DNA of 64,000 nt from an uncultured Clostridia bacterium (GTDB lineage: Bacteria; Bacillota; Clostridia; Saccharofermentanales; DTU023): NCBI GenBank assembly GCA_946220865.1, contig CAMJYM010000001.1, positions 62,001-126,000 on the forward strand, given 5' to 3'. This document shows, piece after piece, positions 58,306-64,000 of this stretch. The notes under the pieces are model-generated. The model was not told the DNA's origin, searched no databases, and saw nothing but the letters and a program-made list of their open reading frames with translations. A program made the position numbers and the translations under genes. Each line of letters starts with the position of its first letter. Positions within the stretch are counted from its first letter, which is position 1.

Positions 58306-60150
58306 TCAGTCACTTTGTTTTTTATGGGCATCCGCCTTCTGGCGCAGAACTGTATTAAGAATCCGTTTTCTCATGCGAATCTTCTGCGGAGTCACTTCAA
58401 TCAGTTCATCATCATCAATGAATTCCAGACACTGCTCAAGGCTGAGGCTCACAGGCGGAGAGAGGCGGATGGCCTCATCCGAACCAGAAGAACGCATGTT
58501 ACTCACATGCTTGGCTTTGCAGACATTAACGGGAATATCATCGCCGCGCATGGTTTCACCCACGATCATACCTTCATATACTTCTTCACCAGCGCCGATG
58601 AAAAGTCGGCCACGATCCTGGGCATTATGCAGACCATAGGTCACAGCAAGGCCTCCCTCAAAGGCGACGAGAACGCCATGGTCGCGTTCGACCGTGCCTC
58701 CTTTCCAAGGCACGAAGCCGGAAAGAATACTGTTCATGATACCTGTCCCGCGGGTATCCGTAAGAAACTCGCTGCGGTAACCGATAAGGCAGCGCGAAGG
58801 AATGCGAAATTCCATGCGGATACTGCCCTTGTGCGGCGGAAGCATGGAAATCATTTCAGCTTTACGCTTACCCAGCTTCTCGATAACCACGCCGGAATAA
58901 GCTTCACCCACATCGATCATCAGAAGTTCTTCAGGCTCCTGCACTTCGCCGTTGACCAGCTTGGAGATGACATGAGGACGGGAGACCTGAAATTCATAGC
59001 CTTCGCGTCGCATTTCTTCAATCAGAATAGAAATTTGCAGCTCACCGCGGCCCTTGACGATGAAAGCATCTGTGGTATCGGTATTTTCCAGACGCATGGC
59101 CACGTTTTTATGCATTTCCCGCTCCAGTCGCTCCCGGATCTGGCGGGATGTCACATAATGTCCGTCCTGCCCGGCAAGCGGACTGTCATTAACCGAGAAG
59201 GTCATGGCAATCGTCGGCTCATCAATATCCACAAAGGGCAGAGGCTCCACGTGCTCAGGATCACAGATGCTGTCCCCGATGTTCACATCATCGATCCCGG
59301 CCATGCAGACGATCTCGCCTGCCAGAGCAGAGTCAACCGCGCGGCGGTTCAGGCCCTCAAAAACCAGCACCTTGCCGATACGGAAAGTTTCTGAAAGTTC
59401 ATCGCCATAGCGCGCATGGACAGCCTGCTGCATACTGTGAACCGTACCGCGTTCTACCCTCCCGATCGCAATGCGGCCGATGTAGCTGTCATAATCAATG
59501 TTGGAAACAAGAATCTGCAGCGCTCCTTCAGGATCTCCCTCAGGCTCGGGAATATGATCAATGATGCAGTCCAGCAGGGGAAAAATTGTCGCCTCTGCAA
59601 GCAACTCAGGACTGATCTTTTCCGGACATTCAGTAAAAGCGGCGCCATCTTTTCCTGAACAGTAAATGATGGGGAAGTCTATTTGCTTGTCACTGGCGCC
59701 AAGTTCCATGAAAAGTTCATAAATCAGGTCAGCTACCTCGTTAGGGCGGGCATCTGGCCGGTCGATTTTATTGATGACGACGATCGGCACAAGATCCATT
59801 TCCAGGGCTTTGCGCAGAACAAAGCGGGTTTGGGGCATGGGTCCATCGTAGGCATCCACCAGCAAAAGTACTCCGTCCACCATTTTGAGTACGCGCTCTA
59901 CTTCCCCGCCAAAATCCGCGTGACCAGGGGTGTCCACAATGTTGATGCGGGTATCCTTATAGCTGATAGCTGTATTTTTGGCCATGATCGTGATCCCACG
60001 CTCACGTTCGATATCATTAGAATCCATCAGCTGCGTGCGGACTTCCTGATTCTGACGAAAAATGCCGCTCTGTTTTAACATGGCGTCGACCAGGGTTGTT
60101 TTACCGTGGTCAACATGAGCGATGATGGCAATGTCTCGAATATTCTTCAT
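58306..60150 (-). CDS. typA: Ribosome-associated GTPase TypA/BipA
   Basis: Translational GTPase. 614 residues. G1 AHVDHGKTTLVDAML, G2 RGITI, G3 VDTPGHADFGGEVER, G4 VINKID, then EF-G-like domains and a C-terminal domain with GAGEEVYEGMIVGETMRGDDIPVNVCKAK, which is TypA-specific. 24 bases upstream of mltG. Involved in ribosome assembly and stress or cold response in other bacteria. Confidence 0.95.
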   Translation of the reverse strand: MKNIRDIAIIAHVDHGKTTLVDAMLKQSGIFRQNQEVRTQLMDSNDIERERGITIMAKNTAISYKDTRINIVDTPGHADFGGEVERVLKMVDGVLLLVDAYDGPMPQTRFVLRKALEMDLVPIVVINKIDRPDARPNEVADLIYELFMELGASDKQIDFPIIYCSGKDGAAFTECPEKISPELLAEATIFPLLDCIIDHIPEPEGDPEGALQILVSNIDYDSYIGRIAIGRVERGTVHSMQQAVHARYGDELSETFRIGKVLVFEGLNRRAVDSALAGEIVCMAGIDDVNIGDSICDPEHVEPLPFVDIDEPTIAMTFSVNDSPLAGQDGHYVTSRQIRERLEREMHKNVAMRLENTDTTDAFIVKGRGELQISILIEEMRREGYEFQVSRPHVISKLVNGEVQEPEELLMIDVGEAYSGVVIEKLGKRKAEMISMLPPHKGSIRMEFRIPSRCLIGYRSEFLTDTRGTGIMNSILSGFVPWKGGTVERDHGVLVAFEGGLAVTYGLHNAQDRGRLFIGAGEEVYEGMIVGETMRGDDIPVNVCKAKHVSNMRSSGSDEAIRLSPPVSLSLEQCLEFIDDDELIEVTPQKIRMRKRILNTVLRQKADAHKKQSD

Positions 60151-60240
60151 TTGCCTTTACCTTGTCCCTCTGCTATTAGTTTTAACGATGACTTATTTTC
60201 TCATATTTGGCGGGTTTTTCCGCACTTTTTTTAAAAGCAC

Positions 60241-60258
60241 ACATTCTGCACAGAATGT
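60241..60258. repeat. Palindrome ACATTCTG-CA-CAGAATGT
   Basis: Perfect 8-base arms around CA, in the 171-base gap between der and typA. The minus strand continues GTGCTTTT, so a weak terminator for der or an operator for typA are both possible. Confidence 0.45.
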
Positions 60259-60321
60259 CGGCCTAAAGCCGCAGCTTCCCTTGTGAAATTGATCTTTCTC
60301 CCCTGCCTTAGCTCCTGAGGG

Positions 60322-61671
60322 TTATTCCCCCTTCTCTCCGACGCGGATATAATCGCTTGCTGTGCGCGGCCGCCAGATCATGCGCAGAGGATTGCCCTCA
60401 AAGCCAAAAGCCTCGCGAAAGCGATTTTCCAGATAGCGCTCATAGGAGAAATGCAGGAGATCCTTATCATTGATGAAAAAGACCAGCGTCGGGGGTGCAG
60501 CAGAAACCTGGGTCACATAGAAAATTTTCAGCGCCCGGCCTTTATCTGAAGGCGGCCTGTGCAGAGCCAGAGATTCCGCCAGAACCTCATTTACCACCCC
60601 TGTACTGAGACGTTTATGCCCCGCTGCATAGACCCGGTTAATGAATTCAAAAAGTGCAGGCACCCTTTGACCGCTCAGCGCCGAAATGGAGATCACTGGC
60701 GCATAGCGCATAAAGGCGAAACGCTCCTGAATCTCCTTTTCTTTCTTACTGAAGCTTTCCGTCGTCTTGTCGACGAGATCCCATTTATTGAGGACAAAAA
60801 TGGAGGCCTTACCGGCTTCATGGGCTCGTCCGGCAACTTTCGTATCCTGCTCGGTAATTCCAGTTTCAGCATCGAGCAGGATCAGGCAGACATCAGAACG
60901 CTCTATCGCTTCTTCTGTACGGATGATGCTGTATTTTTCTACGCTGCCTTCGACACGTGCGCGCTTGCGCAGTCCGGCTGTATCAATAAAACAGTATGAG
61001 CCCCATTCATTATCCAGATTCACATCAAGGGCATCACGGGTTGTTCCAGCGATATCTGAGACAATACTTCGTTCTTCATTGAGCAATCGATTGATCAGAG
61101 AGGATTTGCCGACGTTAGGTTTGCCGATGATCGCCACACGGATGCGTTCATCTTCAGCTGCCGACTCACTTTTTTCCGGAAGAAGTTCCAGAAGAGCTGA
61201 GACCAGTTCACCCAGGCCCAGGCGATGTATCGCCGCGATGCCATAAGGCTGGCCCAGGCCAAGCTCAAAAAACTCCCAGGTATGGGCTTCCCGCGAAGGG
61301 TTATCACATTTGTTGACAGCCAGAACGACAGGTCGGCCGGAACGGCGTAGCAGATCGGCAATTTCCCTGTCCTGAGCGGTCAGCCCGTCCACAGCATCAC
61401 AGAGGAAGAGAATTAGATCCGCGCTTTCAACAGCAAACTTAACCTGACGCTCCATTTGCCGCAACAAGGGGTCCGAACTCCTGACTTCGAGGCCTCCGGT
61501 ATCGACGAGCGTAAAGGAACGGCCAAACCATTCGGCATCTGTGGTAATGCGATCGCGCGTCACCCCAGGGGAATCGTGGACAATAGAAATACGTTCCCCC
61601 GCAAGAGCGTTGAAAAGGCTGGATTTACCCACATTGGGGCGTCCAACGATGGCAATGACAGCTTTGCTCAT
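60322..61671 (-). CDS. der: Ribosome assembly GTPase Der (EngA)
   Basis: Two tandem GTPase domains plus a KH-like domain, 449 residues. First: GRPNVGKSSLFNAL, DTGG, NKCD; second: GKPNVGKSSLINRLL, TAGLRKRARV, NKWD. Needed for 50S assembly. Starts in the stop of the DUF512 gene (4-base overlap), so they are one unit. Confidence 0.96.
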   Translation of the reverse strand: MSKAVIAIVGRPNVGKSSLFNALAGERISIVHDSPGVTRDRITTDAEWFGRSFTLVDTGGLEVRSSDPLLRQMERQVKFAVESADLILFLCDAVDGLTAQDREIADLLRRSGRPVVLAVNKCDNPSREAHTWEFFELGLGQPYGIAAIHRLGLGELVSALLELLPEKSESAAEDERIRVAIIGKPNVGKSSLINRLLNEERSIVSDIAGTTRDALDVNLDNEWGSYCFIDTAGLRKRARVEGSVEKYSIIRTEEAIERSDVCLILLDAETGITEQDTKVAGRAHEAGKASIFVLNKWDLVDKTTESFSKKEKEIQERFAFMRYAPVISISALSGQRVPALFEFINRVYAAGHKRLSTGVVNEVLAESLALHRPPSDKGRALKIFYVTQVSAAPPTLVFFINDKDLLHFSYERYLENRFREAFGFEGNPLRMIWRPRTASDYIRVGEKGE

Positions 61672-63089
61672 ACAGCTGATTTCTCCCTTTCTCTGTTTTG
61701 CCGGATGGCGAGAAGTGCCGAGAGCAGATCGCGTCCACCCTCTCCACAGCAGGTCACGTGGCAGCCCAGGCGTTCAGCCAGATCCCCAAGGCTCAGGTTA
61801 TCCAGAAAAACATCCTCATTGGCACGCAGCATTTTGTCGCAGAGAAGCAGGCATTCATTCTCAGCTATTTTTTCCTGCAGCTGCAGGGCAATATCCGTGG
61901 CGGTTAAAAGTCCGGCAACCGTAATGCTTTCACCAAAGAAGCGGTTAACAATGGTGTGGATCTTCAGCTCCAATCCGCTGGCCCGCTCGAAACGTTCCTT
62001 TACTTCACGGATGACCGGGGCAGCCAGGACTCCTGTCGCGATGTGAACTCGTGTTGAAAGCGCATGTCCTTTCGCACGCTTTCCGAAAAAATCGCGGCTG
62101 GTCAAAGCCGGAAGCTTGTCAAGACCGTCAGCAAGGGCTTCTTCGACCTCCTGGCGAAACAGCGCCACCATCCCCACACCATTTTCCAGTTGGGGATAGC
62201 CTTCGTAAGTGGCCGGAGCGGGGATCTCTCTGTCACAGAGCAGAAAGAACTCATCGGAGGCATAAAGGATGCGCCTGCCGCAGCTTTCGTAAAAACGCTG
62301 CTGCCAGGTTTCGACCTTGTCCAGGACCGCTGCTGCCGTCTCAGCCGTATAGCCTTTCAGCGGGACAAGTTTATTGTACTCCCTCCAGCGAGTCAGGCCC
62401 ACAGGAACAAGCGCAATCGAATCCAGAGCAGCAGCCAGATCAAAAAGATCAGAAAGGCTTCGTTCCAGCGCCGGTCCATCGTTTAGCCCAGGACAGAGAA
62501 CAAACTGCGCATTAAGCCGTATGCCCGCAGCCGCAAGTTTTTTCAGACGAGGCATGAGATTGTCCGCCCTCACATTGCCAAGAAGTCGACGGCGCAGGAG
62601 AGGATCAGTACTGTGCACGGAAATATTCAGCGGCGAAAAATGATAGGAAATGATCCGATCAAGTTCTTCGTCGCTCATATTTGTGAGGGTCACATAATTT
62701 CCGGTAAGGAAAGACAGGCGCGTATCATCGTCTTTAAAATAAAGAGATGGGCGAAGACCCGGTGGCAGCTGATCTATAAAACAGAAAAGGCAGTGATTTG
62801 AGCAGGACTCACAGGCCGAGAGCAAAGGATTTTCAAATTCAAGGCCAAGATCCTCGTCCTCGTCTTTTTCGATCTCATATTCCGTCAGTTCCCCAGATGG
62901 ATCCGCCACCAGGAGCAGAATCTTTTCATCCTGCTCACGGGTGCGGTAATCGAAGACATCAGAAACAGGAGTCCCGTTCAGGCGAAGCAGACGACTGCCC
63001 CTGCCAATACCCAGGTCCTCTGCAATGCTGCCTGGCACAATGCCGGAGACAACAGCATCCGTTAAACCATAATCCGATAATCTTTCCAT
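61668..63089 (-). CDS. DUF512 domain, PDZ plus radical-SAM-like protein
   Basis: 473 residues. N-terminal PDZ-like domain (about 1-70, VVSGIVPGSIAEDLGIGRGSRLL), then CESCSNHCLFCFIDQLPPGLRPSLYFKDDDTRLSFLTGNYVTLTN with a CxxxCxFC-like cluster, and the C-terminal DUF512 region (residues about 225-455). The organisation is typical of this conserved family, often next to der. Reaction unknown. Terminator of rpmF lies between its start and rpmF. Confidence 0.88.
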   Translation of the reverse strand: MERLSDYGLTDAVVSGIVPGSIAEDLGIGRGSRLLRLNGTPVSDVFDYRTREQDEKILLLVADPSGELTEYEIEKDEDEDLGLEFENPLLSACESCSNHCLFCFIDQLPPGLRPSLYFKDDDTRLSFLTGNYVTLTNMSDEELDRIISYHFSPLNISVHSTDPLLRRRLLGNVRADNLMPRLKKLAAAGIRLNAQFVLCPGLNDGPALERSLSDLFDLAAALDSIALVPVGLTRWREYNKLVPLKGYTAETAAAVLDKVETWQQRFYESCGRRILYASDEFFLLCDREIPAPATYEGYPQLENGVGMVALFRQEVEEALADGLDKLPALTSRDFFGKRAKGHALSTRVHIATGVLAAPVIREVKERFERASGLELKIHTIVNRFFGESITVAGLLTATDIALQLQEKIAENECLLLCDKMLRANEDVFLDNLSLGDLAERLGCHVTCCGEGGRDLLSALLAIRQNREREKSAV

Positions 63090-63099
63090 CCAGACTCAA

Positions 63100-63132
63100 T
63101 AAAAAAGCAGCAGGCTTTAAGCTCCCGCTGCT
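63100..63132 (-). terminator. Intrinsic terminator after rpmF
   Basis: Minus-strand 9-base-pair stem AGCAGCGGG/CCTGCTGCT (63124-63132 with 63106-63114, one G-T) and T6 tail (63100-63105). Indicates that rpmF is transcribed alone. Confidence 0.75.
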
Positions 63133-63160
63133 CAAATGAACGCTCAAAAAAACGCGGGGC

Positions 63161-63343
63161 TTAAGCCTCAGGCTGAGCGATGACTTCTTTTCCTTTGTAG
63201 TAGCCGCAAGCTTTGCAGACTTTGTGCGCGAGCATCAGCTTATGGCACTGGGGGCATTCCACCAGACTCGGCGCTGCCAGCTTCCAATTCGCGTGCAGAG
63301 TACGCGTACGCTGCTTACTTGTTCTTCTCTTAGGTACAGCCAT
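63161..63343 (-). CDS. rpmF: 50S ribosomal protein L32
   Basis: 60 residues. MAVPKRRTSKQRTRTLHANWKL is the L32 N-terminus; CPQC and CKAC form a four-Cys zinc site. AGGAGG lies 7 bases before ATG. It has its own strong promoter about 130 bases upstream (63475-63503) and a terminator downstream. Confidence 0.96.
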   Translation of the reverse strand: MAVPKRRTSKQRTRTLHANWKLAAPSLVECPQCHKLMLAHKVCKACGYYKGKEVIAQPEA

Positions 63344-63474
63344 GGATCCGACCTCCTTTTTTCGTGCTTATTAGCGTTGCTCGACTTAGCTCGAATGATT
63401 CAAAAACCTGAAACAGCTCAGCTTCCGCATTCACGAAAGACAAAGCGAGGTCCTCTTGAAAACACGCGAATGAT

Positions 63475-63503
63475 ATTATGGGCAATCATCAGGACTTTGT
63501 CAA
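63475..63503 (-). promoter_or_regulatory. Strong sigma-A promoter of rpmF
   Basis: TTGACA (63498-63503) and CATAAT (63475-63480) on the minus strand with exactly 17 bases between. Leader of about 120 bases. Confidence 0.75.
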
Positions 63504-63597
63504 GAACTTGATGCCCGTCAAAGGGCCCTAAAGCTCAGCTATCTAAACAATGATAAAATAAGGTTTAAAATTCTGCAAATATGAAAGGACCGTTCCT

Positions 63598-64000
63598 GTG
63601 TCCCAGCTCCCAGATATGTCGCGCTTCATGACTCCAGAAAGTCTCCATAGCCGCGAATTTAACGATATTTTTGCTTATGCCGGTCCTCTGGGCCTGGAAT
63701 TCCAGGGGGACAGGGTCATTTTTCGTCTCTGGGCTCCGACGGCTGAGCGGGTTTCCCTGCTGCTCTTTTTTCACGGCGAGGAGCAGGTGGATATGCAAAG
63801 AAGCAAAGTCTGTCCGGGGCTCTGGGAACTCAACCTGCCCCGAGACTGTGAGGGATCACAGTATCTCTACCGCCTCAGCTTTTGGAATGGCAGCAGCCGT
63901 CTGGCCGCCGATCCCTATGCGCGGTCCGTGTCGGTCAACGGCCGCTATGCCGTGGTTCTGGATGCAGAGGCCCTGCGTCCTGAGGCTTTCAGCACAGAAC
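63598..64000 (+). CDS. Type I pullulanase, N-terminal part (runs off window)
   Basis: Debranches alpha-1,6 glucan links. The visible 134 residues begin at GTG 63598 (AAGGA 8 bases upstream) and contain the CBM48-like domain: YAGPLGLEFQGDRVIFRLWAPTAERVSLLLF, then the DPYARSVSVNGRYAVVLD segment typical of type I pullulanases. Divergent from rpmF. The catalytic barrel is outside the window, so the assignment rests on the N-terminal domain. Confidence 0.82.
   Translation, partial: MSQLPDMSRFMTPESLHSREFNDIFAYAGPLGLEFQGDRVIFRLWAPTAERVSLLLFFHGEEQVDMQRSKVCPGLWELNLPRDCEGSQYLYRLSFWNGSSRLAADPYARSVSVNGRYAVVLDAEALRPEAFSTE

Noticed and set aside
58315..59394. 359-codon open frame on the plus strand
   Set aside because: Antisense to typA, no translation signal; composition of a shadow frame.
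1..64000. CRISPR arrays, insertion sequences, integrases, phage genes, toxin-antitoxin pairs
   Set aside because: No regularly spaced repeats, transposase/integrase motifs or toxin-antitoxin-like pairs were seen in any of the genes or gaps read.

Overview
The window is a chromosomal segment of a Gram-positive bacterium of the phylum Bacillota, most likely class Clostridia. This is inferred from gene content and order: dxs-ispA-xseB-xseA-nusB followed by a DUF2273/AmaP/Asp23 set, a clostridial-type ParE/ParC pair, a YtvI-like permease, a 3D-domain protein, a sortase, PPi-type phosphofructokinase and CCA-encoded tRNAs. Base composition is mid-GC. No phage, insertion sequence, CRISPR array or plasmid gene was seen. 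Most genes lie on the minus strand, so the replication fork probably moves from high to low coordinates.

Layout. 1-5.8 kb: isoprenoid genes (dxs partial, ispA), exonuclease VII, nusB, envelope-stress genes (DUF2273, amaP, asp23), efp and a YqeG phosphatase. 6-17 kb: a short aspartokinase, a deacetylase-like membrane protein, parC/parE, tRNA-Gly and tRNA-Arg, an SH3 membrane protein, a GNAT and a PPi-type phosphofructokinase. 17-24 kb: an AT-rich gap, tRNA-His/Gln/Lys, a thyA-folA-ogt operon, tRNA-Pro, a ComEA-like protein, rsfS, a nadD-yqeK fusion and prfB. 24-38 kb: membrane protein, Mur ligase, ACT protein, rdgB, M3-like protein, argS, nucleotidyltransferase, ppk/ppx and a second phosphofructokinase. 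38-52 kb: NYN-domain protein, kinase, purine permease, tmRNA, PP2C, smpB, tsaD, hydrolase, dut, zapA, rsmA, 3D protein, htpG and sortase. 52-64 kb: YdbC, glgP, two membrane proteins (one YtvI-like), mltG, typA, der, DUF512, rpmF and the start of a type I pullulanase.

The genes are mainly core functions: translation (efp, prfB, argS, rsfS, rsmA, tsaD, tmRNA/SmpB, L32, TypA, Der), envelope (Mur ligase, MltG, sortase, 3D protein), nucleotide and folate metabolism (thyA, folA, dut, rdgB, purine uptake), energy and storage carbon (two PFKs, ppk/ppx, glgP, pullulanase).

The most unusual property is a run of proteins that keep the fold signature of an enzyme family while key catalytic or metal-binding residues appear replaced: a deacetylase-like protein, a PP2C-like SH3 protein, an M3-peptidase-like protein, a Ppx-HD protein, an alpha/beta-hydrolase and, partly, a PP2C and a MurE-like ligase. 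Other points are fused or rebuilt proteins (NadD-YqeK, GNAT-like-Ogt, dUTPase with an insertion, aspartokinase with a shortened regulatory part), an RF2 gene without the programmed frameshift, and several inverted repeats in divergent promoter regions. I did not find a clear-cut new multi-gene defence or mobile system. Family assignments rest on motif recognition by eye and not on database searches.
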